Shown: positions 44,933 through 55,031 of the stretch, piece by piece
Position numbering within the stretch: position 1 is the stretch's first letter
Layout of the letters: each line of letters begins with the position of its first letter
Source: Bacteroidetes bacterium 46-16
Lineage (GTDB): Bacteria; Bacteroidota; Bacteroidia; Chitinophagales; Chitinophagaceae
Length of the DNA: 64,000 nucleotides
Reading direction: 5' to 3'
NCBI GenBank assembly: GCA_001897835.1
Contig: MKUN01000008.1
Span: 1 to 64,000, forward strand
Program-made: the position numbers and the translations under genes
Notes under the pieces: generated by a model
Seen by the model: the letters and a program-made list of their open reading frames with translations, nothing else
Database searches by the model: none
Told to the model about the DNA's origin: nothing

Positions 44933-46173
44933 GGTGCCGCAACTTTTTGCAGCCATTTAAATCCTATAGCAGCAGCTATGCTCATACTGCCTACCACCCA
45001 CCACAATGCCGTAAAGCCAAACTTTTCAGCGATCTGTCCACCAGTTCCAGGGCCTAATACTTGTGCTGTTGACCATGCTATCGTGTATAAGCCGGCATAT
45101 TGCCCACGATTATTTGGTTTTGTCCTGCTTATCCAGAAGGAGTTCATAAAGGGCATAGAAAGGATCTCCCCGATGGTTACAATAAGCATGGAAATAATAG
45201 CCAGCGAGCCAAAGCCGGGTAAAAAATTAAATACCAGGTAAGACAGTGCTACGAGGGTAGTGCCTATAGTTATATAATACAGGTTTTGCCTCTTCCCCTC
45301 GAGATTGTGTATCAGCACCATTTCAAAAAGTGCGATCAGTATTCCGTTTGCCGCCATTACCAGGCCAATATTAAAAGTTGAGAGCTGCAGGTGCCTCCTG
45401 AAAAATACGGGAACTGTAGTAAATAGCTGGAAAAAGCAGTACCCGTACATAACGGTAAGTGCGATAAAGGCGAGGTACACTTTGTCTTTGTATGGAGATC
45501 CGGAGGGCTCTGTTAGCTGCTTTTCCTGTTTCTTTGGGGTTGCTTCATTGCGCGTTGGTGATAGAACTGCAAGCAGCAATAGGGCAGCGCTAATATTGGT
45601 CAGCCCATCTATCCAAAATAATAAGTGGTAGCTGTATGAAGCTACAATACCACCTATGGTGCCACCTGCGGCCCAGCCAAGATTTATAGATAGTCGGTTG
45701 AGGGAGTAGGAGCGGGTTCGGTTCTCTTCTTTGCTGTAATGGGCTATTGCAGCAGCATTTGCCGGGCGGAATGATTCATTGACCAGGCTAAGTATGAAAG
45801 TGAAAATACAAATGGATGTATAGTTATCTATTTGTCCAAGGACCACGAATAGTATACCTCCTCCTATAAGTGTAAACAATTGTATGGGATAGAAACCCAG
45901 TTTATCAGTAAGCCTGCCACCGATAAGCCCGCCGCATATGGCCCCTGCTCCAAATAAAGAAAGCACAAAACCAGCCATACCGATAGTAAAATGCTTCTTC
46001 TCGGTAAGGTAGATGGTCATAAATGGCAGAACCATCGTGCCGCTCCTGTTGATGAGCATAACCAGCGATAGCCACCAGGTAGCAGGCGACAGGCCGCTGT
46101 AAGCTTTTTTATATGAGTTAGCTAGTCTTTTCACGAAAACAGGCAAAAATATCTGTATTTGTTCCTGCCGCAA
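44929..46173 (-). CDS. MFS transporter
   Basis: The 414-residue protein has twelve transmembrane helices and the MFS loop motif GGLIGGRLTDKLGFYPIQLFTLIGGG between TM2 and TM3, plus a second-half equivalent. It lies near multidrug-efflux-like branches (MTIYLTEKKHFTIGMAGFVLS), but the substrate cannot be told. It is convergent with YggS. Confidence 0.85.
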   Translation of the reverse strand: MRQEQIQIFLPVFVKRLANSYKKAYSGLSPATWWLSLVMLINRSGTMVLPFMTIYLTEKKHFTIGMAGFVLSLFGAGAICGGLIGGRLTDKLGFYPIQLFTLIGGGILFVVLGQIDNYTSICIFTFILSLVNESFRPANAAAIAHYSKEENRTRSYSLNRLSINLGWAAGGTIGGIVASYSYHLLFWIDGLTNISAALLLLAVLSPTRNEATPKKQEKQLTEPSGSPYKDKVYLAFIALTVMYGYCFFQLFTTVPVFFRRHLQLSTFNIGLVMAANGILIALFEMVLIHNLEGKRQNLYYITIGTTLVALSYLVFNFLPGFGSLAIISMLIVTIGEILSMPFMNSFWISRTKPNNRGQYAGLYTIAWSTAQVLGPGTGGQIAEKFGFTALWWVVGSMSIAAAIGFKWLQKVAAP

Positions 46174-46312
46174 AAAAAAGAACGGTAATTATGATCAAAT
46201 TATATTTTCTAGTTCTACTTGATCCTTACTAAAATATGCTCTTATAGCACTGGATACAATAAATATATTTTTTGCATTAGATACCCTGCAATGATTGTTT
46301 ATGCAATATATC

Positions 46313-47758
46313 TTATTCTTTTTTTAGCAAACAATACAGACCATTTAGCAAACAGGTATCAATTTTATACCTCGGCGAAACATACTTCATATCCGAACTT
46401 GAGATATAATAGTAATCATAGAATGTGTCCCTGTTTGGCGGATGATCGATCCATTCTATTTTTTCAATGCGTCCCGGGTAGCGAATACTTATGTCCTGGT
46501 TCATGGGTAGGGAGAAAAGCCAATCAGTCCGAAGATTTATTTTTTTTCTGCCATCATTTGATTCCGAAATAATTCTATTTACTATGAGCCGGTCATATTT
46601 ATTGAACCACCATAGTTGTGTCTGGTCAAAGTTTAGATTTTTAAAGAAGTTTAAACCAGAACAGAATACTATCGCACCGGTTATTACCGGGGTATATTTA
46701 GAGCTCCCAAAATAATGAAGAAAACAGCCAAGCTGCCAGATATAGAGTGTAATGAGAAATATACCGGTACGATCTAACAAATATTTAGTGCCTGTAAGCC
46801 AATGTTGCAGCACAATTGCAATACAGCAAAATGCAAGCAAGAGATACGATATGATGCCATGCATATTTACCGGTTTCCTCTCTTTTTTGAAAAATGTATA
46901 AGCCCAAAATATGCCTATGGTGATAAAACTTCCTACTATAACGTAAGCTATAATTTTAACCAGCGCCTGGTTGGGTGGGGCTGCATAAATACTCATTTTT
47001 ACAAGGGAGATTACCGTATCCTGGAAGAACCCGGTATCGCCACCATAAAAAAATTGGTTTTGCTTCACGAGTTTATATAGCGGCCATGTTATTAATGCAA
47101 GCAATACGAGTGTGCAAATGAGAACAGGTTTTATCTTCTGTAGGCTTAATTTAGGTTTGGGGGCTGTGCTCCTGAGATAAGGCTCTATCAATATGACAAG
47201 GCACAAGGAAAAGTAGAAATTTAACAATGTGAAGTTACTATATACTGCTAGGCCTGCACATGCCAGGCTTAAGTATTGGAGCCTTGTATGTTGAATCTGT
47301 ATATAACGGTATATATAGTACATGCTCATAAGCATAAAAGCGGTGGCTAATCCATATCCACGACTTAGTCCCCAAAACTCAAAAGCAAATGGGTTAAGGT
47401 TCAATAACATGAATATAGATACCCGCCAGAAGATGTTCCTGAAAGCATCTTTACACAGTAACCATGAGAAAATAAGAAAGGCCAGTTGAGCAATTAAATT
47501 ATCAAACCTGAGGAAAAATGTATTATCAATGAATGTTTCTACAAAGAACTTTCTCAATATCGAATTCAGGATATGAACATTGGCTGTGACAAGGTGCATG
47601 TTAATAAACTCCCTGTAAGAAGCTTTATAATGACTGGTTGCCTCGTCATATGTAAGAGGAACATTCAGCATCCTGATAATATTACAGGTTATTAAAAATG
47701 CTGAAAAGCACCAAAAAAATATACGCGATAGCCTAATGCTGTTGCTTGATGATTTCAA
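46313..47758 (-). CDS. polytopic membrane protein, glycosyltransferase family 39-like
   Basis: The 481-residue protein has about 10-12 hydrophobic segments. The first loop holds YDEATSHYKASYREFI, like the acidic catalytic site in GT39/GT83-type mannosyl- or aminoarabinose transferases, followed by VHILNSILRKF. The match is weak, so substrate and even activity are uncertain. Codon use is visibly AT-richer than its neighbours, which may mean transfer. It lies downstream of the ABC ATPase on the same strand. Confidence 0.6.
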   Translation of the reverse strand: MKSSSNSIRLSRIFFWCFSAFLITCNIIRMLNVPLTYDEATSHYKASYREFINMHLVTANVHILNSILRKFFVETFIDNTFFLRFDNLIAQLAFLIFSWLLCKDAFRNIFWRVSIFMLLNLNPFAFEFWGLSRGYGLATAFMLMSMYYIYRYIQIQHTRLQYLSLACAGLAVYSNFTLLNFYFSLCLVILIEPYLRSTAPKPKLSLQKIKPVLICTLVLLALITWPLYKLVKQNQFFYGGDTGFFQDTVISLVKMSIYAAPPNQALVKIIAYVIVGSFITIGIFWAYTFFKKERKPVNMHGIISYLLLAFCCIAIVLQHWLTGTKYLLDRTGIFLITLYIWQLGCFLHYFGSSKYTPVITGAIVFCSGLNFFKNLNFDQTQLWWFNKYDRLIVNRIISESNDGRKKINLRTDWLFSLPMNQDISIRYPGRIEKIEWIDHPPNRDTFYDYYYISSSDMKYVSPRYKIDTCLLNGLYCLLKKE

Positions 47759-47804
47759 ATCCTGTATTATGAAGCTTTCTGTTAAAAATATAGTTGTTTA
47801 ACGA

Positions 47805-48422
47805 CTATTTATATTTTTCCAGTTCTACTTCCTCCTTACAAAAGAAATATTCTCTGACATCGTTAGAGGCTACTATTACAAGGCGGTCACTACTATATGC
47901 TGCCACCCAGTCCCTGTACTGTTCCACACCTTTTTGGTCCAGGTTAGTACAGGGTTCATCCAATAATAATATAGGGGTGTCGGAAAATATAGCCTGCGCT
48001 AGTTTTACCCGCTGTTTCATGCCAGATGAGTAATCGCTGATCGGTTTATCCGCCGCTTCTGTAAGGCCGGTTAGTGAAATGATCTGTTCTGTATCCAAAC
48101 CTGCCAGTGGTCGCTTAAAAGAAAAGTGGAAGCCCAAAAATTCACGTAAGGTCAGTTCTTCCACGATTTCCATACCGGGTGCACAAAAACTTATGTGCGG
48201 AAATATTTCACTGTGTGCTGCGGTCTGCCCGTTTACTTCGTACAGTACTTTGCCAAGCGATGGTGGCTGCATGCCCGCTATTATGCGCAGCAAGGTCGAT
48301 TTGCCGCTACCATTCGCACCAAGCAAAGCATACGCCCCGGGACCTGTAAACGAATAATGAATGTCTTTAAATATCCAGTAACGCTGAAAACGCTTGCTTA
48401 TATGTTCAAGGGATATCTTCAT
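47805..48422 (-). CDS. ABC transporter ATP-binding protein
   Basis: The 205-residue ATPase has Walker A GANGSGKST, signature YSSGMKQRVKLAQAIF and Walker B ILLLDEP. No permease gene is adjacent. It follows lpxC/fabZ by 20 bases, in the usual cluster position of lipid A genes, but its substrate is unknown. Confidence 0.87.
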   Translation of the reverse strand: MKISLEHISKRFQRYWIFKDIHYSFTGPGAYALLGANGSGKSTLLRIIAGMQPPSLGKVLYEVNGQTAAHSEIFPHISFCAPGMEIVEELTLREFLGFHFSFKRPLAGLDTEQIISLTGLTEAADKPISDYSSGMKQRVKLAQAIFSDTPILLLDEPCTNLDQKGVEQYRDWVAAYSSDRLVIVASNDVREYFFCKEEVELEKYK

Positions 48423-48442
48423 GCTGCGTTTTCACGGCATAT

Positions 48443-49912
48443 TCATCTTTTATCTTTCTTCACGATCTGTGCTACAAGCTCAGCTTCCGTTACCAGCTTA
48501 TTGCCCACATAAACAGTGCCGCGCATTTCGCATATGCCACGGCGTATCGGATTAATGAGTTCAAGCTTTAATATCAGCGTATCGCCGGGCAATACCCTTT
48601 GTTTAAAGCGTACTTTATCTATTTTTATGAAATAGGTATCATAATTCTCCGGGTCGGTATAGTTATTCAGGGCTAAAATACCACCCGTTTGTGCCAGTGC
48701 TTCTATTTGCAGTACACCGGGCATGACGGGGTTCCCCGGGAAATGTCCCTGGAAAAAATGCTCATTGAATGTGGCATTTTTGATACCAACCACATGGGTA
48801 TCGCTCAGTTCAATGATCTTGTCCACCAGCAAAAAGGGAAATTTATGCGGCAATGCACGCTCTATTTGTGCGATGTCGTAAATAGCTGGTTGGTTCGGAT
48901 CATAATGTGGTATGTCGGAAAGATGCTTGTTCTTTTTGATATATTGTTTGATCTTTTTGGCAAATTCAACATTTGAAGCATGGCCCGGCCTGCTTGCTAT
49001 GATATGGGCCTTTATAGAGTGGCCAACGAGTGCCAGGTCTCCAATAACATCCAGTAGCTTGTGTCTTGCAGGCTCATTAGGGAAATGGAGCTGCACATTG
49101 TTCAGTATCCCCTCCTGTTTCACCTCAATATTTTGGTGGTTAAATATTTTGGAAAGCCTTTCAAGCTCGCCCTGCTCCAGCACTTTATCCACTACTACAA
49201 TAGCATTATCCAGGTCGCCTCCCTTTATCAGGTTGTTTTCCAGCAGGTATTCCACCTCGTGCAAAAAACAAAATGTACGGCATGGGGCCACCTCGTCCTT
49301 AAACTCGGCGATGTGTTTTAAAGTAGCATGCTGCGTCCCCAATATCGGCGAGTTAAAGTCGATAAGCGTCGTTATCTGGTATTCATTAGAGGGCACCGCC
49401 AGCATATCCACATTTTTCACCGGATCGAAATAGTGTATGTTGCTATCGATAGCGTAAACAACGCGCTTGGCGTCCTGCTCCTGCAGGCCAACACTTTCTA
49501 TGGCTTCTATGAACTGTTTTGAGCTGCCGTCAAGTATAGGCAGTTCAGCCTTATCAAGCTCTATTAGCACATTGTCTATACCCATGCCTACGCATGCGGC
49601 CAGTACATGTTCTATGGTATTTATCCGGGCACCGCCATGTTCCAGGGTCGTTCCGCGCGATGTGTCCACCACATAATCCACGTCTGCTTTAACTATTGGC
49701 TGTTCAGGCAGGTCAATACGCCTGAACCTGATGCCAAAACCCGGGTTTGCCGGTTTCATGGTCATGGTTACCCTTTCCCCCGTATGCAGGCCTACGCCAT
49801 GCAGGGTTACAGGGTTCATTAACGTTTGCTGAAATTGCCCGGATGTTGAATGCTGCACCTTGTCTTTATTTTTTTGAAGCACTTCTTTTTGTAATACTGT
49901 TGCTAAACTCAC
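48443..49912 (-). CDS. lpxC/fabZ: bifunctional LpxC/FabZ
   Basis: The 489-residue fusion joins UDP-3-O-acyl-GlcNAc deacetylase LpxC (N-terminal about 310 residues: TLHGVGLHTGERVTM, PILDGSSKQFIEAIE, RHKLLDVIGDLALVGH with metal ligands) with the dehydratase FabZ (C-terminal about 150 residues: FPFLLVDKIIEL, HFPGNPVMPGVLQIEALAQ). The fusion is typical of Bacteroidota and couples lipid A synthesis to fatty acid elongation. Only 1 base separates it from lpxD. Confidence 0.96.
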   Translation of the reverse strand: MSLATVLQKEVLQKNKDKVQHSTSGQFQQTLMNPVTLHGVGLHTGERVTMTMKPANPGFGIRFRRIDLPEQPIVKADVDYVVDTSRGTTLEHGGARINTIEHVLAACVGMGIDNVLIELDKAELPILDGSSKQFIEAIESVGLQEQDAKRVVYAIDSNIHYFDPVKNVDMLAVPSNEYQITTLIDFNSPILGTQHATLKHIAEFKDEVAPCRTFCFLHEVEYLLENNLIKGGDLDNAIVVVDKVLEQGELERLSKIFNHQNIEVKQEGILNNVQLHFPNEPARHKLLDVIGDLALVGHSIKAHIIASRPGHASNVEFAKKIKQYIKKNKHLSDIPHYDPNQPAIYDIAQIERALPHKFPFLLVDKIIELSDTHVVGIKNATFNEHFFQGHFPGNPVMPGVLQIEALAQTGGILALNNYTDPENYDTYFIKIDKVRFKQRVLPGDTLILKLELINPIRRGICEMRGTVYVGNKLVTEAELVAQIVKKDKR

Positions 49913-49913
49913 G

Positions 49914-50984
49914 CTAAAATGCTGTGTTTTTGTTATTCATTGCTTCCATGAGCTCCTGCATCATTTCTTCAAGTTTTTGCAGGCGATGATGTATTTCAGG
50001 CAAATTTCTAAAAATTGCCTGACTTTTTAGCGAACTTTTATAATCGTATGCCGGAGAGCCTGTTAAGGCCGCATTAGGACTGTTTACCGATTTTGATACC
50101 CCGCTTTGCGCATTGATGCGGGTTCCGTCTGCCAAATGAATATGGCCCACAATGCCTGCCTGCCCGCCGATGATACAGTTACGGCCCACCTTTGTACTGC
50201 CCGAAATGCCTGCCTGTGCCGCGATAGCGGTGTTTTCCCCTACTTCTACATTATGAGCTACTTGTATCAGGTTATCCAGTTTCGCACCCTTCCTGATGAT
50301 CGTAGAGCCCATAGTGGCCCGGTCAATAGTACAGTTGGCCCCAACTTCCACATTGTCTTCAATGATCACATTGCCTATCTGTGGTATCTTTTTGTAAGTG
50401 CCATCTTGCTGGGGGGCAAAGCCAAAGCCATCACTGCCTATTACCGTGCCGGAATGTATGGTCACATTGCAGCCTATTACACAATCATGATATATGCATA
50501 CACCGGGGTGTATTATAGAGCCAGCCTTAATAGTAACATTATCGCCAATATAACAACCGGGATGTATCATCGTATGTTCACCAATGCGAGCATTGTCTCC
50601 GATGTAGCTGAAGGCACCAATGTATATATCCTCTCCGAGTTGTGCAGATTTTGAGATGTGGGCCGATGCTTCTATGCCGCTTTTACCCGACATAGAGGCT
50701 TTGATCTCGTTATATTTTTCAAGCAAAAGGGCAAATCCGCTATATGCATCTGCAACACGTACCAGGGTGGGGCTTATCGGCCCTTTAGCCTCAAAACCAT
50801 TACTCACGATAACAATAGATGCTTGTGTGCTATATATGTAGTCTTCGTATTTAGGATTTGCCAGGAAGCACAATGCGCCCTCGGTAGCTTCTTCTATTTT
50901 AGCCAGGTTATTAACCACCGTTTCGGGGTTGCCTTCTACTTTGCCATTAATTAAACTGGCTATCTGAGCTGCCGTGAATTGCAT
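49914..50984 (-). CDS. lpxD: UDP-3-O-acylglucosamine N-acyltransferase LpxD
   Basis: LpxD adds a 3-hydroxyacyl chain to the glucosamine 2-amine in lipid A synthesis. The 356-residue protein has an N-terminal UDP-binding domain ([21 protein letters not shown]) and a left-handed beta-helix of hexapeptide repeats ([35 protein letters not shown]) and the C-terminal helix. The start at 50984 is chosen; the upstream frame (to 51050) does not match the family. Confidence 0.94.
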   Translation of the reverse strand: MQFTAAQIASLINGKVEGNPETVVNNLAKIEEATEGALCFLANPKYEDYIYSTQASIVIVSNGFEAKGPISPTLVRVADAYSGFALLLEKYNEIKASMSGKSGIEASAHISKSAQLGEDIYIGAFSYIGDNARIGEHTMIHPGCYIGDNVTIKAGSIIHPGVCIYHDCVIGCNVTIHSGTVIGSDGFGFAPQQDGTYKKIPQIGNVIIEDNVEVGANCTIDRATMGSTIIRKGAKLDNLIQVAHNVEVGENTAIAAQAGISGSTKVGRNCIIGGQAGIVGHIHLADGTRINAQSGVSKSVNSPNAALTGSPAYDYKSSLKSQAIFRNLPEIHHRLQKLEEMMQELMEAMNNKNTAF

Positions 50985-51053
50985 GAAAATATTTGAGTTG
51001 CTTTTATATTGATTGCTGCGTAAGAATATAAAACTGTTTAATTCCCGCAAATA

Positions 51054-52274
51054 TTATGCCCGGAAATAACAAAGGTACTTCTTATGTACGGGTCGGGCAA
51101 GCGCCTGGTTGACCACAGGGTTATCAATTTCTGAAATATCTTTTATTTCACCATTTTTCATAGCTATCTGTATCCGTTCATCTTCGGCATTATACGTACT
51201 GTTAGAGGTGATACCGGCAGACACAAAATAGCGTATATCAGCAGGGGCCAGCCCTAATTGGTCCTTTACCTCTTTTTCTTTCTCTGCTATCATATCGTCT
51301 ATGTCATCAGTGCTTAAGATAACTTTGTATAAATTCCTGTTTATCAACATTTTGCATAGTAGCGATAGCGTTCTGTCCTTATGCTCTTGCCATACCTTTA
51401 TAGAAGTAAAAATATCATTGTCATCCAGTCGGCAAAAATGCTCAAGATGTTTCGGGTCTTGGGCAAATTCATTTGCTGGAATATGATTGTATAGAAAATA
51501 TTTCAATGCTGGTGTTGCAAATAATTCATCACCCTTTTGCGCAAGTTCCTTAGCCCGGGTCAGGATGTTAAGCAATAATTCTTCGGCACCTAACACCGTT
51601 TTATGCAGGTATACCTGCCAGTACATCAGCCTGCGTGCAATGATGAATTTTTCAACAGAGTGTACGCCTTTCTCTTCTACCATCAATTCTCCGTTCCTTA
51701 CCGTAAGCATTTGCAATATCCTGTCGTAGCCTATAACGCCTTCTGATACCCCGGTATAAAAGCTGTCACGGTTCAGGTAATCCATCCTGTCCACATCGAG
51801 CTGGCTGGATACTAATTGGTGCAGGTAACGGCGGGGATAAGAATGGTTGAAGATGCTCATAGCTCCCGATAGCAGGCCGCCGAGGTCATCATTGAGCCGT
51901 TTCATTATAAGATGGGAAATAGTTTCATGTGATATGCCTTCTACCAGCGAATGCTCCAATGCATGCGAAAAAGGGCCATGCCCAATGTCATGCAGTAATA
52001 TAGCTATGCGCGCTGCAAGGTGGTCTTCATCAGTAAAGGGTATGCCTTTGATCTTTAGCTCATCAAGTGCCTTTTCCATAAGGTGACAGGCACCAAGTGA
52101 ATGATGAAAGCGGGTATGTACTGCACCGGGGTATACCAGGTGGGCCATGCCCATTTGTTTGATATTACGCAGGCGCTGGAACCATGGATGATCAATGATT
52201 TCCATTATTTCGGGCTCAGGGAACCGCAAAAAACCATATACGGGATCATTGATGATCTTACCTTTTGCTTTCAT
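51054..52274 (-). CDS. HD domain (dNTPase/RNA-degrading type) hydrolase
   Basis: From ATG 52274 the product is 406 residues with an HD domain: HTRFHHSLGACHLMEKAL, LLHDIGHGPFSHALEHSL (HD motif) and DRMDYLNRDSFYTG. It resembles the SAMHD1-like dGTPase/HD family conserved upstream of lpxD in Bacteroidota. The substrate is not known. The start is chosen over 52406, which would overlap the penicillin-binding protein gene. Confidence 0.85.
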   Translation of the reverse strand: MKAKGKIINDPVYGFLRFPEPEIMEIIDHPWFQRLRNIKQMGMAHLVYPGAVHTRFHHSLGACHLMEKALDELKIKGIPFTDEDHLAARIAILLHDIGHGPFSHALEHSLVEGISHETISHLIMKRLNDDLGGLLSGAMSIFNHSYPRRYLHQLVSSQLDVDRMDYLNRDSFYTGVSEGVIGYDRILQMLTVRNGELMVEEKGVHSVEKFIIARRLMYWQVYLHKTVLGAEELLLNILTRAKELAQKGDELFATPALKYFLYNHIPANEFAQDPKHLEHFCRLDDNDIFTSIKVWQEHKDRTLSLLCKMLINRNLYKVILSTDDIDDMIAEKEKEVKDQLGLAPADIRYFVSAGITSNSTYNAEDERIQIAMKNGEIKDISEIDNPVVNQALARPVHKKYLCYFRA

Positions 52275-52299
52275 TAGTCTGCTGCCTTGGTCAGTTTGT

Positions 52300-54546
52300 T
52301 TACCAGTCGCCATTTGGCTGTACCGGTTCCTGCGGGTCATCTGTATCATCTGCAGGGTGATATCCGTTTCCGTAGGTGCCCACCCGTGATTCGCTGGTAG
52401 GATCAAAAGAATTACAATCGTTAAAGCCTTCAGGTTCTTTAAACCGGATATTCGGGTCTATGCCTAGAGAAGGGTCGGCATAGCACTTTTTGATGAATAT
52501 GGCCCAGATAGGCAGAGCAGCTGCAGAGCCTTGACCAAGACGCTCGCTGGCAAAGCGGAATACACGGTCATCACAGCCTACCCAGGCTCCTGCCAGCAAT
52601 TGCGGGGTGTAGCCAATGAACCATGCGTCGGCCTGGCTGTTTGTAGTACCGGTCTTACCGGCCACATCGGCCTGCACATTATACATAAAGCGCATACGGC
52701 GACCAGTACCGTGATCTATTACGCCGCGCATCATATTCACCATTTTAAAGGCCGTATTGGCATTAATGATCTCTTTTTGCACAGGGGTAAAGTTACGGAG
52801 CAGCATACCGTTCTTATCTTCTATCCGGGTAATGAACATGGGCTGCGAATTAATACCCTCATTAGGGAACATACTGTAAGCGCCTACCATTTCAAACAGC
52901 GAGATGTCGGAACTGCCCAATGCTGATGAAGGAAACTTCTCTACCGTACTGTTGATACCGCACTTATGCACAAAATCGACAAAAGCATTAACACCCACTT
53001 GTTTGAGTATATATAATGCCGCATTATTGACAGATAATGCAAGGGCTGTTTTCATCGGTAATTCCTCGTATTTGGAACCACCGGCATCATAAGGTTTTTT
53101 CATTTCAGGAAATTCCTGTGGCATTGTAGAAACCGTGCCGCATGGTGAAAATCCATTATCTATGGCAAGGCAGTAAAGAAGTGGCTTTATGGTAGAGCCC
53201 ACCTGCCTTTTGGTATGTTCATTCACATGGTCGAACTGGAAGTACGTATGGTCAATACCTCCAACCCATGCCTTTACATTCCCGTTGTGCGGATCCATGA
53301 CCAGGAAGCCCGATTGCAGGAATAACTTCATGTATTTTATAGAATCGATAGGGCTCATTACAGTATCCTTGTAGTGATTTTTGTTCCAGGCGAATACCTT
53401 CATTTTCACTGGTTTTCGCATTTCAGTCATGATGTCTGCTTCCTTCATTCCCTGCTCCTTCATCGATTGGTACCGTTCGCAGTCTTTGATGCCCCGCTTC
53501 AATACGTTTTGTATCTCTTTATTCTTGTCCCATACCGAACCATCATTGTAGCCCCTTTGGGATAGGAACAGCTTTTCCAGCGAGGCCATATGTTCTTCCA
53601 CAGCAGCTTCGGCATAGCGTTGCATACGCACATCTATAGTGGTATATATTTTCAAACCATCTTTAAAAATGTTGTATTTGGTGCCATCAGGTTTCTTTAT
53701 GGTACTGCATATGCTATCTACCTGTTGTTCAAGCACCTGCCTGAAGTAAGGAGCGAGGCCCACATGATAGTCGAGTTTATGATAATCAAGTGCAATGGGT
53801 TTTTTCATCAGGTCTTCAGCCTGTTGTGCTGAAATGTACCCGTGGTCTTCCATATTCGATATCACTACATTGCGCCGTTTCAGTGCATTATTAGGGTTCC
53901 TGCGTGGGTTGTACAGGGTATTGCCCTTAAGCATACCCACGAGCATCGCAGCTTCATCAACGGAAACCTTATCAGGTGTTTTGTTATAAAAAGTAAGCGA
54001 GGCATTACGTATGCCATAAACGTTATCACCAAAGGGTACGGTGTTCAGGTACAGGGTAATGATTTCGTTCTTTGTAAGGTTCCGTTCCAGTTTTACGGCC
54101 ATTACCCATTCCTTGAGCTTTATGAAGGGTAGCGTAAACACATTTTCGTTCTTACGGGGGAAGAGGTTTTTTGCCAATTGCTGCGTGATGGTAGATGAAC
54201 CACGCCTTTTACCAGTAAGTACATAAAAAGGTATGGCAGCTGTAGCTACAGGGTCTATTCCCGAGTGTTCGTAAAAGCGGGCATCTTCAGTGGCCAGTAA
54301 AGCGTGGAAGACATTTTCCGATATCTCCTGGTATTTGCTGGTCGATCTGTCCTGCACATAATAGCGTCCTATGAGCGTTCCATCTGCTGCATAAACATCA
54401 GACGATAATGCACTGCTTGGGTTTTCAAGTTCATCCATTGAAGGCATATAACCCAGCAAGCCAAGGTTTATCAGCAAGATCAGTAAATTAAAGAGAATAA
54501 CACCTGCCCAGAATACTCTCCATAAAATGCGCACAGAACGTTTCAT
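52300..54546 (-). CDS. class A penicillin-binding protein (PBP1A type)
   Basis: The 748-residue protein has an N-terminal membrane helix, a GT51 glycosyltransferase domain (ATEDARFYEHSGID with the catalytic Glu, then RRGSSTITQQLAKNLF) and a transpeptidase domain with VGSTIKPLLYC (SxxK serine), an SVN motif and VAGKTGTTNSQAD. It polymerises and crosslinks peptidoglycan. It lies upstream of the HD gene in the same direction. Confidence 0.95.
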   Translation of the reverse strand: MKRSVRILWRVFWAGVILFNLLILLINLGLLGYMPSMDELENPSSALSSDVYAADGTLIGRYYVQDRSTSKYQEISENVFHALLATEDARFYEHSGIDPVATAAIPFYVLTGKRRGSSTITQQLAKNLFPRKNENVFTLPFIKLKEWVMAVKLERNLTKNEIITLYLNTVPFGDNVYGIRNASLTFYNKTPDKVSVDEAAMLVGMLKGNTLYNPRRNPNNALKRRNVVISNMEDHGYISAQQAEDLMKKPIALDYHKLDYHVGLAPYFRQVLEQQVDSICSTIKKPDGTKYNIFKDGLKIYTTIDVRMQRYAEAAVEEHMASLEKLFLSQRGYNDGSVWDKNKEIQNVLKRGIKDCERYQSMKEQGMKEADIMTEMRKPVKMKVFAWNKNHYKDTVMSPIDSIKYMKLFLQSGFLVMDPHNGNVKAWVGGIDHTYFQFDHVNEHTKRQVGSTIKPLLYCLAIDNGFSPCGTVSTMPQEFPEMKKPYDAGGSKYEELPMKTALALSVNNAALYILKQVGVNAFVDFVHKCGINSTVEKFPSSALGSSDISLFEMVGAYSMFPNEGINSQPMFITRIEDKNGMLLRNFTPVQKEIINANTAFKMVNMMRGVIDHGTGRRMRFMYNVQADVAGKTGTTNSQADAWFIGYTPQLLAGAWVGCDDRVFRFASERLGQGSAAALPIWAIFIKKCYADPSLGIDPNIRFKEPEGFNDCNSFDPTSESRVGTYGNGYHPADDTDDPQEPVQPNGDW

Positions 54547-54703
54547 TATTGTTATTGCTCTTTATTTATGCTGCAAAGCTATAAAAATTAACAAGCCGGG
54601 TAAAGACATGCCGGGCATATGTATAAGTTTTAACAGCTTAAGCGTGTTTTTATACTGATCATATTACTCTTTGTCATGCCTGTTCATCATCTTCAGGCAT
54701 TAC

Positions 54704-54711
54704 GAAAAAAC
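54704..54711. repeat. left target-site duplication of the IS1595-family element
   Basis: GAAAAAAC directly before the left end; the same 8 bases follow the right end at 57639-57646. Eight bases is the usual duplication length for this family. Confidence 0.9.
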
Positions 54712-54737
54712 GGCAACTACCCATGAAATGGGAGTAG
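54712..54737 (+). repeat. left terminal inverted repeat of the transposon
   Basis: 26 bp beginning GGCAACTACCCATG and ending GGGAGTAG, exactly complementary to 57613-57638. Each copy itself contains a small dyad CCCAT-GAA-ATGGG. Confidence 0.93.
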
Positions 54738-54768
54738 CGAAAATTTTGAAAAGTAAAAGTAGGAAAAA

Positions 54769-54897
54769 TCAGGATGCTTTGGGGGGCCTTGTTTTAAGGG
54801 TGTGCTTTACCAGTTCCTCAAAAGTCATATTCACTACGAGCTTTTCTTCGTACTTGTTAGGTCTTTTCTTCTTGCTCTTTTTCCTTTCCGGTTTCAT
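54769..54897 (-). CDS. small lysine-rich ORF (42 aa) inside the transposon
   Basis: The frame encodes MKPERKKSKKKRPNKYEEKL followed by VVNMTFEELVKHTLKTRPPKAS: a basic tail followed by a short helix motif. The shape (basic tail, K/EKYEEKLxVNxTFEEL) recalls small proteins common in Bacteroidota, but I cannot name the family. It lies just inside the left end of the element. Confidence 0.55.
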   Translation of the reverse strand: MKPERKKSKKKRPNKYEEKLVVNMTFEELVKHTLKTRPPKAS

Positions 54898-55031
54898 GGG
54901 CGTATTTTCAAGGTCAAATTTACAAAATATAAAGAACTTCTCTTTATATTGGGGTAATTTTATAGCCCCGGATTTTAGTTAAAATCCGGTTTGAAGATAT
55001 GATAAGTTAGTTCGTATTGTATCATTAGTTG

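Noticed and set aside
54968-54989. Palindrome CCGGATTTT...AAAATCCGG as terminator
   Set aside because: No T run follows on either strand, and it lies upstream of the small minus-strand ORF rather than after a gene.
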